DNA of 64,000 bases from Desulforhopalus sp. (GCA_023231425.1 JALNVI010000004.1:1-64000); one strand, 5' to 3'. Positions 45,374 to 54,340 are shown, numbered from the stretch's first letter. Program-made: numbers and translations. Notes: a model not told the origin generated them from the sequence alone.

Positions 45374-46171
45374 ATGGCTGTCACTATCTATGACAGCTAC
45401 GACGCGGAGCCGGAGGATGTTTTCGAGGCACTGCCGGAGGGCCTTTACCGCCAATTCTATGATCTTGAGATGGCGGAGACGTGCGAAGATGCACGTCACT
45501 GGGATCGCACCCTGCCCTCCGGCAACATTCTTGAGCTTGGCTGCGGCTCGGGACGTGTCACCCGCAGCCTTGTCCGCCCCGGCCGCCAGCTCGTTGCCAT
45601 TGATCTCAGCATCTCCATGTTGACACAGGCACAGCTTTTTTTTAGAAACATCCCCCCCCGTCAGCGCCCTGCTCTACTGCGCATGGATATGACCGCGCCC
45701 GCCTTTAAACCCGCCAGCTTCGACGGCATTGTTATCCCCTGGAACACCCTTAATCTGCTTCCCGGTAACACCATCAGCCGCTGCCTCTCCTCCTGCCACG
45801 AACTGCTCCGTACAGACGGCCTGCTCGGTTTACACCTGCATATTCCGGGAGGCGGCTTCCGCGCCCGGACCAGTCACACTTTTCAATTTAAAATGTTCGA
45901 CATGGAGAATGGCGGTCGTTTGATAAAAGAGACACTGCGCAAATTCAATCCACTGGAAGAACGAATAGAGATTGAAGAACGCTACCGACTGCGGCCGATG
46001 AAGAAAGGAGAAGAAAATCGCGATTTTTCGACAGAATACACCATCTGCGGCTGGGAGCATACGCGATGGCGCGAGCTCTTTGCAGAGTGCGGGTTACAAA
46101 TACGGGAAGAAAAAGAAGAAGAGGGCTGGGTTCTCCTGCTTGGGAAGGACGGAAAAAACAAAAGACGGTAA
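45374..46171 (+). CDS. SAM-dependent methyltransferase, class I
   Basis: 265 residues. SAM motif LELGCGSGRVTRSL near residue 53, AIDLSISML, and motif for the loop after (FDGIVIPWNTLNLLP). Closest general type is the small-molecule methyltransferase group; substrate unknown. Ribosome site TTAAGGAGA overlaps the end of the rhodanese fusion, so the pair is an operon. Confidence 0.85.
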   Translation: MAVTIYDSYDAEPEDVFEALPEGLYRQFYDLEMAETCEDARHWDRTLPSGNILELGCGSGRVTRSLVRPGRQLVAIDLSISMLTQAQLFFRNIPPRQRPALLRMDMTAPAFKPASFDGIVIPWNTLNLLPGNTISRCLSSCHELLRTDGLLGLHLHIPGGGFRARTSHTFQFKMFDMENGGRLIKETLRKFNPLEERIEIEERYRLRPMKKGEENRDFSTEYTICGWEHTRWRELFAECGLQIREEKEEEGWVLLLGKDGKNKRR

Positions 46172-46280
46172 GGCATTTTTTACCGCGAAGAACACGAAGG
46201 AACGCGAAGAAAGACGAAGAAAATTTGACAAACGTCGTTTGTAACCACGAATGGACACGAATTTTCACTAATACTAATTA

Positions 46281-46336
46281 CATTTTTACTGACCAGAAAA
46301 CGTAACTGCGTGGACATCTTTCTTAGCGATTCCGAA
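46281..46336 (+). repeat. Left arm of inverted repeat flanking hcp
   Basis: CATTTTTACTGACCAGAAAA then CGTAACTGCGTGGACATCTT and TCTTAGCGATTCCGAA; about 88 percent identical to the reverse complement of 48804-48860. Confidence 0.85.
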
Positions 46337-46893
46337 AGGATAAACAGGATGTAAAATTGATCTCATTGTAGAAACGTCCGTTGGTCCGTTGTGCTGGAGA
46401 CGCCTAAATTAGTCGTCTGTCCCATTGTCTTTAAATCTGCCAATACAAAATGTAAATGGCAGTTCACACCATTCCTATTAAGTTATGCCCCGTTTCAGGA
46501 GGCCCAATCCCGGTTGTATCTGCTCTTAATAATTCCGGGAATTGCTACCAGTTTATTCCATGCGTTACAAGTCATTCCACCGTTATCGTTACGTTTGTCG
46601 TCAGCGTGTAGACAAGCCATGCCTTGTCTCTACATCATCGCCGGAATCACTGTTGTACCAATTTTTCACCAATGATGATGGATGCCACCGTTATCACCCC
46701 GTGGTGACAATATGGCGGGTATGTTTCGCGGGTTATCGGTGTTCCGTATTCGAAATGCTTTTGCCTTCCTTCGTGTTCTTCGCGGTAAAAAAATGCTTTA
46801 CCGTCTTTTGCTTTTCCCCGTCTCCTGTCTCTTGTCTCCTGTCTCCCGTCTCCTGCAGGTTTTCTAAATCTTTAGCACTTTTCAGCACTTCTC

Positions 46894-46907
46894 TTGACCT
46901 GGATCAA
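46894..46907 (+). promoter_or_regulatory. Candidate HcpR (CRP/FNR-type) operator
   Basis: TTGACCTGGATCAA, one base off a perfect dyad, resembles the TTGACC..GGTCAA pattern described for HcpR sites in sulfate reducers. Located 115 bp before hcp, which is the core member of that regulon. Confidence 0.5.
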
Positions 46908-47021
46908 AGTCAGGTCTTCTCCTGCCGGGTAGAGTCTACCCATCAACAAGGTTCCCTCATCAGACGTACCAGGGTTCCCCCTCCAGGTACCATACCTGCC
47001 AATACTCAAAAGGAGAAAACA

Positions 47022-48653
47022 ATGTTCTGTAACCAATGTGAACAAACCGCTAAAGGCACCGGCTGCACCGTCGTCGGCGTATGTGGCAAAAGTGAAGACG
47101 TCGCCGCCCTGCAGGACCTGCTCACCTTTGCCATCCAGGGTCTCTCTCTGGTTGCCGTAGAGGGACGTAAAGCAGGCATCATTGATAATAAAATCGACCG
47201 CTTCGTCGCAGAATCCATCTTCGCCTGCCTGACCAACGTAGACTTTGACCCGAAACGATTCCAGAAATGGATCAACAAAACCGTACACTATCGCGACGAA
47301 CTGAAAAAACGTGTTGAGGCCGCAGGAGGCAAAGTTGAATCCGACGCCGACGCCCTCACCTTCGCACCTGCCCTCGAACTGAAGGACCTCTACGCCCAGG
47401 GCAAGGCCCTCGACCTGATGCAGTCCCTCGACGACAATGAGGACCTCCGCTCCCTCAAACAGATTACCGTCTATGGTCTCCGCGGTCTCGCAGCTTACGC
47501 CGACCACGCCGCCATTCTTGGAAAAGAAGACGAATCAGTCTATGCTTTCATCTATGAAACCATGGCAGACTTCACCCGCAAGGGCCAGAGCCTTGAGACA
47601 CTCGTCGGTACAGCCCTGAAATGCGGCGAGGTCAACGTCAAGGCCATGGAACTGCTTGATGCAGGCAACACCGGGGCCTACGGACATCCCGTCCCCACAG
47701 AAGTCCCGCTGGGGCATAAGGCCGGCAAGGCCATTCTCATCACCGGACACGACCTGCGTGACCTCGAGTTACTCCTCAAGCAGACTGAAGGTAAAGGCAT
47801 CACTGTCTACACCCATGGTGAAATGCTGCCCTGTCACGGCTACCCCGAGCTGAAAAAATACCCGCATTTCTATGGCCATTTCGGCACTGCATGGCAGAGT
47901 CAACAAAAAGAATTCCCCACCTTCCCGGGGGCGATTCTCTTCACCACCAACTGCATCCAGAAACCGAAGCCTGAATACAAAGACCGGGTCTTCACCACTG
48001 GACTTGTCGGCTGGCCCGATCAGGTCCATATCGAGGACGACAAAGATTTCACCCCTGTTATCGAGAAAGCACTCTCCATGCCCGGTTTCCCCGAAGATGA
48101 GGACAAAGGCAGTGTAATGAGTGGCTTCGCTCACAACGCCGTACTCGGCGTAGCGGACAAAGTAATTGCAGGGGTAAAGGCCGGTGACATCCGCCACTTC
48201 TTCCTCGTCGGCGGCTGTGATGGCGCCAGACCGGGTCGTAATTATTACACTGAACTGGTGGAAAAAATTCCTCAGGACTGCATGATTCTCACCCTGGCCT
48301 GTGGCAAGTTCCGTTTCTTCGACAAGAAACTGGGCAACATCAACGGCATCCCGCGCCTGCTCGACGTTGGACAGTGCAACGATGCCTACTCCGCCATTCA
48401 GATCGCTCTCGCACTTTCCAAAGCATTTGACTGCGGCGTCAACGATCTGCCTCTCTCCTTCATCCTCTCCTGGTATGAGCAGAAGGCAGTGGTTATTCTT
48501 CTCTCCCTCTTCAGCCTTGGGATCAAGGAAATTCGCCTTGGACCCACGTTGCCGGCATTTATTTCTCCCAACGTACTCAATGTGCTGGTAGAGAATTTCG
48601 CCTGCAAACCGATCAGCACCGCCGATGAAGATTTGAAGACTATCCTCGGTTGA
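47022..48653 (+). CDS. hcp: Hybrid cluster protein (hydroxylamine reductase)
   Basis: 543 residues from ATG 47022 (AAAGGAGAAAAC). The open frame extends upstream without family similarity. N-terminal cluster Cys set CNQCEQTAKGTGC...VCGKS is the [4Fe-4S]/[4Fe-4S] motif of the family, and the hybrid-cluster ligands are seen at GHDLRDLE, CHGYPEL, TTNCIQKPK, DGARPG, LACGKFRF and DVGQCNDA. Acts in nitric oxide and hydroxylamine detoxification in anaerobes. The ferredoxin-like gene 273 bp downstream is the usual neighbour. Confidence 0.97.
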   Translation: MFCNQCEQTAKGTGCTVVGVCGKSEDVAALQDLLTFAIQGLSLVAVEGRKAGIIDNKIDRFVAESIFACLTNVDFDPKRFQKWINKTVHYRDELKKRVEAAGGKVESDADALTFAPALELKDLYAQGKALDLMQSLDDNEDLRSLKQITVYGLRGLAAYADHAAILGKEDESVYAFIYETMADFTRKGQSLETLVGTALKCGEVNVKAMELLDAGNTGAYGHPVPTEVPLGHKAGKAILITGHDLRDLELLLKQTEGKGITVYTHGEMLPCHGYPELKKYPHFYGHFGTAWQSQQKEFPTFPGAILFTTNCIQKPKPEYKDRVFTTGLVGWPDQVHIEDDKDFTPVIEKALSMPGFPEDEDKGSVMSGFAHNAVLGVADKVIAGVKAGDIRHFFLVGGCDGARPGRNYYTELVEKIPQDCMILTLACGKFRFFDKKLGNINGIPRLLDVGQCNDAYSAIQIALALSKAFDCGVNDLPLSFILSWYEQKAVVILLSLFSLGIKEIRLGPTLPAFISPNVLNVLVENFACKPISTADEDLKTILG

Positions 48654-48685
48654 AAACGTTAACCTGACGAAAGAATAAATGAGTA

Positions 48686-48720
48686 AAAGCGGGCAGGCTT
48701 CCTTGAAACCTGCCCGCTTT
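48686..48720 (+). terminator. Intrinsic terminator after hcp
   Basis: AAAGCGGGCAGGCTTCC / CCTGCCCGCTTT stem; weak T-tail (TTTGTCT). Confidence 0.75.
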
Positions 48721-48763
48721 GTCTATAGACTCTCCCTGCGGAAAAAAGGGGAAAAAGCAAAAG

Positions 48764-48908
48764 GAACCACGAATGGACACGAATAAACACGAATTATTAC
48801 TCATTCGTAATCGCTGAAAAAGATGTCCACGCAGTCGCGTTCTCTGGTCAGTAAAAAATGTGATTGGTATAAGACTGCTTCGAGATGTTCTTGTAAAAGA
48901 ACGAATCC
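48764..48908. repeat. Right arm of the hcp-flanking inverted repeat with dispersed repeats
   Basis: ACCACGAATGGACACGAATA at 48767, the inverse arm at 48804-48860, and AGACTGCTTCGAGATGTTCT near 48872, the last repeated near 49896 (AGACTGTTTCAAGATGTTCT). The order matches that of the left arm in mirror image. Confidence 0.75.
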
Positions 48909-48926
48909 ACAAAAAGAGAAGAGAAC

Positions 48927-49727
48927 ATGAAACAAACAAGAAAAATCATCAAAATCGACGAAGAACTTTGCGACGGCTGCGGCCTCTGCGTACCAGACTG
49001 TGCCGAAGGCTCACTGCGCATTATCAACGGCAAGGCAAAGTTAATGGCCGACAAACTCTGCGATGGACTTGGTGCCTGCCTCGGCTCCTGTCCCACCGGT
49101 GCACTGACCATTGAGGAACGCGAAGCCGACCACTTTGACGAGGAAGCCGTAGAAGAATTTCTTTCCGCTGAAAAAAAAGGCAGCTGCCCCTCCGCCAGGC
49201 TGCACTCTTTTGCGCCGGTGCAGAGCTCTCAACAGACCAGTGTCCCAGAGAATCGGTCGGCAATGCAGAAGGCTATGAAAGAAGGTGTCTCTTTTACGGG
49301 TGATGACAGCGATTCTCTGCTCTCCCACTGGCCGATCCAGCTTCGCCTGATACCACCCTCGGCTCCCTTTCTGCAGGGAGCTGATCTGCTTGTCGCCGCC
49401 GACTGCACCACCGTTTCAGCTGGCAATTTTCAGCAGAGATATCTTGCAGGGAAAGCAGTTGTCATGAGCTGTCCAAAATTCGATGACCAGAATCTCCAGG
49501 TAGAAAAATTTACTCAGATATTCAGAGAAGCAAAGCTTCACAGTATCACCATCCTCTTAATGGAGGTGCCTTGCTGCTCTTCAATGAACCGCCTTATCAA
49601 AACGGCTCTGGAACGTTCTGGCGTGGAAATCCCTGTGGAACAGGTCATCATCTCGCTGCAGGGAAAAGAGTTGTCACGCGAGAAGTGGAGAAAAGAAGCG
49701 GTATTGCCTGTGGTGAATATGGGCTGA
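48927..49727 (+). CDS. Ferredoxin-domain protein, Hcp partner
   Basis: 266 residues. Two [4Fe-4S] clusters at the N-terminus (CDGCGLCVPDC and CDGLGACLGSCPTGAL), then an unassigned domain with CTTVSAG, SCPKFDD and PCCSSM, whose Cys could bind another centre. Proteins of this build accompany hcp in many anaerobes and are thought to deliver electrons to it. Ribosome site AGAGAAGAGAAC. Confidence 0.85.
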   Translation: MKQTRKIIKIDEELCDGCGLCVPDCAEGSLRIINGKAKLMADKLCDGLGACLGSCPTGALTIEEREADHFDEEAVEEFLSAEKKGSCPSARLHSFAPVQSSQQTSVPENRSAMQKAMKEGVSFTGDDSDSLLSHWPIQLRLIPPSAPFLQGADLLVAADCTTVSAGNFQQRYLAGKAVVMSCPKFDDQNLQVEKFTQIFREAKLHSITILLMEVPCCSSMNRLIKTALERSGVEIPVEQVIISLQGKELSREKWRKEAVLPVVNMG

Positions 49728-50105
49728 ACAAGGGAAAGGCAAAAGACATTTTTTACCGCGAAGAACGCTAAGGGACGCGAAGGAAGGCAAAAGCATTTGA
49801 GAATAAAGATTTTTAAAATTTAAAGCGGGAAGGGCGGAAAAGGGGAGAAAGGGAAAAGCAGGACAACACAACCCGATGACGTCCGTTGTGGAATGAGACT
49901 GTTTCAAGATGTTCTTGTAAAAGACGAAACGACAAAAGATTTTTTTGCCAACCAAACGCACTAAACATGCGAAAAAAGGCATTTTATCTATATAATTTAT
50001 CGTGTTTTCGTGTGTTTCACTGGCTGCCCGTTTTTTGCCTTTCCGCTTTTTGCCTTTTTCTTTTTCCTGTCTCCTGCCTCCCTTTCTCTGAGATGGCAGG
50101 ATGTT
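49728..50105. other. 378-bp repeat-rich gap
   Basis: Holds TTTTACCGCGAAGAACGCTA at 49752, the AGACTG...GTTCTTGTAAAAGA repeat near 49896-49924, and a CTGTCTCCTGCCTCC stretch near 50068, all kin to sequences upstream of hcp. No gene. Confidence 0.5.
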
Positions 50106-50750
50106 TTACCAGCGCAGGCTCACCGTCCGGCCCTGCTGGACGATGCCGATACCACCGGTCTGCAGAAGCTGAAAAAGCGGCCGACCGAAGAAAAACAGTT
50201 CGAGGCCGAGGCTCATTCCCCGTCCTCCTGCCAGCCTGTCGCGAAAGCGGAGATCAAGGTGCACCCGCTCCTCAACCTCCGCTTTTTCTTTTGCTGAAAG
50301 ACTTCCAAGTGCAGAGAAGAAGTCGCAGGAGCAGGCTTTTTCATGTTCTTCGATGAAAGGCAGCATCTCGTGTCCGCCACCAAGAATGGCACGCCGGTCG
50401 AGGGTATCCTGCTCCATCAGAGCAAGAATTTCTGCGGGATCCCAGCACTTCAGCACCCGACAGGCCTGCGGTCGAAAGGAATAGATCGTGCAGCCCTTTT
50501 CTTCTGAGAAATAGCGACAACTCCAGCTCCGCCCCTCTCCAGAAATTTTCACCAGCTCCACAGACACCGGTTCCACGCCACCAGGCTTTTTGACCGGCTC
50601 GCCGCGGCGCACGGTGAGCAGATGTTCCAGCGGGATGCGCCCCTCCTGTAACAGCGGCAGGTCGGCGCTGTGCAGGGCTGGCCCCCCCGCGCGACAGCAG
50701 TCGCCACAACGATGACAGGCAGTCTGTATCTCTTTCCTCGTTTCTTTCAT
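50106..50750 (-). CDS. YkgJ-type cysteine-cluster protein
   Basis: 214 residues. ACHRCGDCCRAGG at residue 12 and CRYFSEEKGCTIYSFRPQAC near 80 form the zinc/iron-binding Cys set of the family, followed by a C-terminal helical region. Metal-binding protein of unknown role. Transcribed convergent to the ferredoxin gene. Confidence 0.85.
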   Translation of the reverse strand: MKETRKEIQTACHRCGDCCRAGGPALHSADLPLLQEGRIPLEHLLTVRRGEPVKKPGGVEPVSVELVKISGEGRSWSCRYFSEEKGCTIYSFRPQACRVLKCWDPAEILALMEQDTLDRRAILGGGHEMLPFIEEHEKACSCDFFSALGSLSAKEKAEVEERVHLDLRFRDRLAGGRGMSLGLELFFFGRPLFQLLQTGGIGIVQQGRTVSLRW

Positions 50751-50825
50751 CTTCGCTCCGACAGGCCTTGCATTTTACGTCTCCTCAGATAGATTCTAAG
50801 AGTAAAACTTCTTCAAGAGGAAACC

Positions 50826-51074
50826 ATGAAAATAATTTTCTATAAATCAGCTCTTTGTCCCCGCTGTCACGCGGTACAAACCATGCTGGATGAGATAACA
50901 ACGGAACACCCCGATCTGCAGGTGGAGCAGGTAGATATTCTCACCTCCCCCCTGCGTGCGCTGCGCGCCGGCGTGCACATGATTCCAACTCTGGACGCAG
51001 GTAAGGCCCGTCTCTCCATGATCATGCCCACCCGGGAAAAATTGCGCCTCTTTCTACAGAAAAATGGCCTTTAA
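50826..51074 (+). CDS. Glutaredoxin-like thioredoxin-fold protein
   Basis: 82 residues. CPRC active site at residues 11-14 (YKSALCPRCHAV) and the cis-Pro region MIPTLDAGKA. Redox or arsenate-type donor role likely, target unknown. GAGGAAACC before ATG. The stop codon TAA is immediately followed by element M. Confidence 0.82.
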   Translation: MKIIFYKSALCPRCHAVQTMLDEITTEHPDLQVEQVDILTSPLRALRAGVHMIPTLDAGKARLSMIMPTREKLRLFLQKNGL

Positions 51075-51265
51075 GGGACCTTGAAACAGCTTCTATTTCG
51101 TTCATATTCGAGGCCCGGAAGGGGATTTACCTCAGACAGAACTTTGATCACGGAGTCTATCGCTTACCTGGAGTCTATCGCTTACCTCGACGTCTCGTTC
51201 CTCGCTTTGTCGGAGGAAATTTTTTTGGCCGTAACAAAGAATATAGGCTATTATTCAAGGTACCC
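51075..51265 (+). repeat. Dispersed palindromic element, copy M (2-unit array)
   Basis: 191 bp: GGGACCTTGAAACAGCTTCT ... TATTATTCAAGGTACCC, with TTTAA duplicated on both sides (51070-51074, 51266-51270). Two 18-bp units at 51151-51186. Confidence 0.9.
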
Positions 51266-51318
51266 TTTAATCCCGAGCTCCACTCCCACTGGTTTTATAA
51301 ATAACAACGGAGAATACC

Positions 51319-52164
51319 GTGAATAGATTTCTCAAAAACAGTCTCGGACTCCTCGACATCATCTCGTGGAGTCTTGTCCTGCTCTTTTTCTGCGGCTCAG
51401 CCCTTTTTAATAATGGCAATCTCGCCCAGTCAACCATCGGTGCAGTGTCGATTATTGTTGTAATGTTTATCATCACTCTTGCCATTGAGATCTGTATTGA
51501 GTGCCTGAAAAATACAAAGGGTATTGGCACCATAACCGGCTTCATAACCAACGGCCCGGAGGCCGTAGTGCTGGTCGTCGGGCTCATCAACGGCGATATT
51601 ATCTTCGCCGCCTCAACCCCGCTCGGCTCCAACTTCATAAACCCGCCGCTGCTGTTCACCGCAGCTCTCATCTGCCACAACCTCATCGGAGTAGTAAACA
51701 CGCGGTCGACCTACAGCTTCACCACGTATTTTTTCACCGCCTTTCTTGCCGGCAGCTTTTTTTTCCTCGATAAGAGCGACTACATCTATTGGCTGGGGAC
51801 TGCTTTGACTCTCACACTGATTCTCTTTTTCATCCGTCCCAAAGAGGAAGTAGAGGAGCACAGCTCACAAATGATATTGAACCCAAAGATATGGCTTGTT
51901 CCCGCCATTGCCCTGCTGGTCTCTGCAGGCTACCTCCTCGACCCGGTGGTCAGCTACGCGGCGACCGCTTCAAAGGCCCCCAAGGGAGTGATTGGCTTTC
52001 TCGTCCTCTCCCTGCTGACGAGCTGGCCGGAGTTCAAATCCTGCATTGCCCTGCTCCACCGTAACAACCCGCTTGCAGCGATTCTCAACATCACCGTCTC
52101 CAACATCACCAACATCTGGCTCGCCGCCGCCGGGCTGGTTATCTATGTGACGGGGCGTCTGTAA
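51319..52164 (+). CDS. CaCA-superfamily cation exchanger-like membrane protein
   Basis: 281 residues with about ten membrane segments. Two alpha-repeats facing each other: NGPEAVVLVVGL...PLGSNFINP near 76-110 and TSWPEFKSCIALL...VSNITNIW near 236-270. The acidic residue and the GSN/SN helices fit Na+/Ca2+-type exchangers, but the first repeat has NGPE in place of the common TSLPE, so ion specificity is uncertain. ACGGAG precedes the GTG start. Confidence 0.8.
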   Translation: MNRFLKNSLGLLDIISWSLVLLFFCGSALFNNGNLAQSTIGAVSIIVVMFIITLAIEICIECLKNTKGIGTITGFITNGPEAVVLVVGLINGDIIFAASTPLGSNFINPPLLFTAALICHNLIGVVNTRSTYSFTTYFFTAFLAGSFFFLDKSDYIYWLGTALTLTLILFFIRPKEEVEEHSSQMILNPKIWLVPAIALLVSAGYLLDPVVSYAATASKAPKGVIGFLVLSLLTSWPEFKSCIALLHRNNPLAAILNITVSNITNIWLAAAGLVIYVTGRL

Positions 52165-52265
52165 AAACTCCCGAAGACCCTGTTTTTTTTTGCTGTCCCG
52201 GGAAAAAGGAAACCTCTCAGAAAATCCAGCATAGACCACAGGAGGAGGGAAGTGAACCAAAAAGA

Positions 52266-52303
52266 ACATCGAATATGAACGAAAGAGAAGCTGTTTCAAG
52301 GTA
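52266..52303 (-). repeat. Element copy N (left arm only, inverse)
   Basis: CATCGAATATGAACGAAAGA then GAAGCTGTTTCAAGGTA matches the left arm in reverse; nothing else of the element remains. It runs into the terminator that follows. Confidence 0.7.
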
Positions 52304-52346
52304 CTCAAAAGGGGAAAGCGTGCCTGGCACGCTTTCCCCTTTTGAG
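52304..52346. terminator. Bidirectional intrinsic terminator
   Basis: CTCAAAAGGGGAAAGCGTGC / GCACGCTTTCCCCTTTTGAG perfect stem, T-rich on both sides; separates the convergent cation-exchanger and leuA genes. Confidence 0.9.
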
Positions 52347-52427
52347 TTTCCTTCATACAGTCTCTCTTTACACAACAGTTATCATCCAGAGTCACTGTAA
52401 AAAGAACGGATTTTCCCGACCTTTTCC

Positions 52428-54113
52428 TTAATCCTGCAAACGGTTGATACCGTTAATAATTGCCTCAATAGATGCAATAGTGATATCTGTATTCACTCCA
52501 ACCCCCCAGGCAGAGCGTCCATCGGGACGGGACATTTCAATATACGCCGCCGCTGTCGCACTGGAGTTGCAGGTCAGTGCATGTTGGTGATAATCCTTCA
52601 GGGTAAAATCTCCCACCCCATTTTCCTTCAATCCGTTGCAGAAAGCATTAAGCGGACCATTTCCCTTCCCCCGGAAGACCTTTTTTTCCCCGTTCATCAC
52701 TACTGTCGCCTGCACTTCAACCAGTGGTTCCACTGTGTTTTCACTGCGGCTGTGCCGCTTCGTCACATTGAAATCATCGTAAACCAGCGGTTTATTAATC
52801 TGAAGATAGGATTGATTAAAGACCTCATAAATTTCTTTATGCCCCAGCTCGCGTCCTTCACGTTCAGTAACAGCCTGCACCAGCCGCCCGAATTCGGGGT
52901 GCATGGGCTTGGGAAGTTTGAAGCCAAAATCCCGTTCCATGACGTAGGCAACACCACCTTTTCCTGACTGGCTGTTGATTCTGATGATCGACTCGTATGT
53001 CCGCCCCACGTCCGTGGGATCAATCGGCAGATAAGGCACAGCCCAGCAGTGACTGGAGCTCTCGGCGCAGGCCTTCATTCCCTTGTTGATGGCGTCCTGA
53101 TGTGATCCGGAAAAAGCTGTATAGACCAACTCTCCAGCATAGGGATGACGCGGATGCACCGGCAGCTGAGTCACCTTCTCATAAACCTTGATGAGGTGGT
53201 CGATGTGGCTCATGTCGAGCTGCGGATCAACCCCCTGGCTGAACATGTTAAGTGCGAGAGTGACGATATCAACGTTGCCCGTCCGTTCACCGTTACCGAA
53301 AAGCGTACCCTCCACCCGGTCTGCCCCGGCCATCAGTGCCAGTTCGGTAGCAGCTACAGCGCTGCCGCGGTCATTATGGGCATGCAGGCTGATAATTGCA
53401 GCCTCACGATTGTTCATTTTACGGGAGAACCACTCAATCATATCCGCGTAGATATTCGGAGTGGACATCTCCACCGTTGCCGGCAAATTGAGAATGATCC
53501 GATTTTCTTTCGTCGGCTGCATCACGTCCATCACCCGTTCACAAATCTCAAGTGCAAACTCCAGTTCGGTGCCGGTGAAACTCTCGGGGGAGTATTCATA
53601 GTGGAACTTCGTCTGCGGATACTTTTTTTCCTCTTCGAGAAGAAGCTTCGCCCCCTTTACAGCAAGTTCAATAATTTCCTGTTTCTTCATACGGAAAACC
53701 ACCTTCCGCTGGAGAATGGAGGTAGAGTTGTAAAGGTGGACAATCGCCTCCTTCACCCCTCTGAGGGATTCATAGGTCTTTTCGATGAGATGCGGCCGCG
53801 CCTGAGTAAGTACCTGCAAAACCACATCAGCTGGAACGAGATTTTGCTCGACGAGAGTCCGGATAAAATCATACTCCACTGCTGCGGCAGAGGGAAAACC
53901 GACCTCGATCTCCTTAAAGCCAACGTCACAGAGCAGTTGAAACATTTCCATTTTCTTTTCCAGATCCATCGGCTGGATGAGAGCCTGGTTGCCATCGCGC
54001 AGGTCAACGGAACACCATGCCGGGGCCTTTTCAATGCGCTTGTCCGGCCAGGTGCGCTGTAACCCTTCAACAATGGGATATGCCTTGTATTTTTCAGTAT
54101 TTTGCTGGTTCAT
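52428..54113 (-). CDS. leuA: 2-isopropylmalate synthase
   Basis: 561 residues from ATG 54113 (GAAGAGGAAACA). First step of leucine synthesis: acetyl-CoA plus 2-oxoisovalerate. DREM-TIM core starting SVDLRDGNQALIQPM, metal His pair SLHAHNDRG, GNGERTGN; C-terminal regulatory domain (about 430-561) with HALTCNSSATAAAY, which senses leucine. Length and wording fit the longer LeuA2 form. A leader peptide and terminator precede it on the same strand. Confidence 0.97.
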   Translation of the reverse strand: MNQQNTEKYKAYPIVEGLQRTWPDKRIEKAPAWCSVDLRDGNQALIQPMDLEKKMEMFQLLCDVGFKEIEVGFPSAAAVEYDFIRTLVEQNLVPADVVLQVLTQARPHLIEKTYESLRGVKEAIVHLYNSTSILQRKVVFRMKKQEIIELAVKGAKLLLEEEKKYPQTKFHYEYSPESFTGTELEFALEICERVMDVMQPTKENRIILNLPATVEMSTPNIYADMIEWFSRKMNNREAAIISLHAHNDRGSAVAATELALMAGADRVEGTLFGNGERTGNVDIVTLALNMFSQGVDPQLDMSHIDHLIKVYEKVTQLPVHPRHPYAGELVYTAFSGSHQDAINKGMKACAESSSHCWAVPYLPIDPTDVGRTYESIIRINSQSGKGGVAYVMERDFGFKLPKPMHPEFGRLVQAVTEREGRELGHKEIYEVFNQSYLQINKPLVYDDFNVTKRHSRSENTVEPLVEVQATVVMNGEKKVFRGKGNGPLNAFCNGLKENGVGDFTLKDYHQHALTCNSSATAAAYIEMSRPDGRSAWGVGVNTDITIASIEAIINGINRLQD

Positions 54114-54140
54114 TGTTTCCTCTTCAGGGTGAATGAGATC

Positions 54141-54177
54141 AAAAAAAAAGAGGCCACAGTGTGTAAACTGTGGCCTC
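54141..54177 (-). terminator. Attenuator terminator in the leuA leader
   Basis: Minus strand: GAGGCCACAGT / ACTGTGGCCTC stem, 6-nt loop, T9. It lies between the leader peptide and leuA, 28 nt before the leuA ATG. Its 5' arm (CCACAGTT) is complementary to AACTGTGG in the leader codons. Confidence 0.85.
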
Positions 54178-54203
54178 TCCATGGAAATGTTGTGACGTAT
54201 GAC

Positions 54204-54284
54204 TCAGCCGCAATCCTTCCCCGCGACAACCACAGTTGTCGTCAAATTAAGGGGGAGAAGTAGAAGCGAGTCTGCACCGGACAT
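54204..54284 (-). CDS. leuL: leuA leader peptide (26 aa), attenuation
   Basis: ATG 54284 to TGA 54204: begins MSGAD, then SLLLLPLNL, then TTTVVV, then AGKDCG. Six of eight consecutive residues are leucine; AGGA lies 9 nt upstream. Scarcity of charged tRNA-Leu would stall a ribosome on these codons, leaving the following AACTGTGG (54230-54237) free to pair with the terminator's 5' arm. That would permit transcription into leuA. Confidence 0.82.
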   Translation of the reverse strand: MSGADSLLLLPLNLTTTVVVAGKDCG

Positions 54285-54286
54285 TG

Positions 54287-54340
54287 TTTTTATTCCTGTA
54301 AAATATAATGCTGAATTTAACTTCCTGAACAGGAATAAAA
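54287..54340. other. Inverted repeat near the leuA transcript start
   Basis: Perfect 12-nt arms TTTTATTCCTGT (54287-54298) and ACAGGAATAAAA (54329-54340), 30 nt apart. Could be an operator or a 5' UTR stem; no regulator identified. Confidence 0.4.

Larger units (their letters stand above)
46172..47021. other. 850-bp repeat-rich region upstream of hcp
   Basis: Contains no credible gene. It is a patchwork of short repeats: ACCGCGAAGAACACGAAGGA near 46182 and its inverse near 46757; ACCACGAATGGACACGAA near 46243; a GTAGACAAG / CCTTGTCTAC-like palindrome near 46609; tandem GTCTCCT-type heptamers near 46828-46858; and one arm of the inverted repeat that flanks hcp. The hcp regulatory site lies at its right end. 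Confidence 0.6.

Noticed and set aside
46609..46634. Operator-like palindrome GTAGACAAG / CCTTGTCT
   Set aside because: Sits in a patchwork of dispersed repeats far from a start codon; looks like part of a repeat and not a regulatory site.
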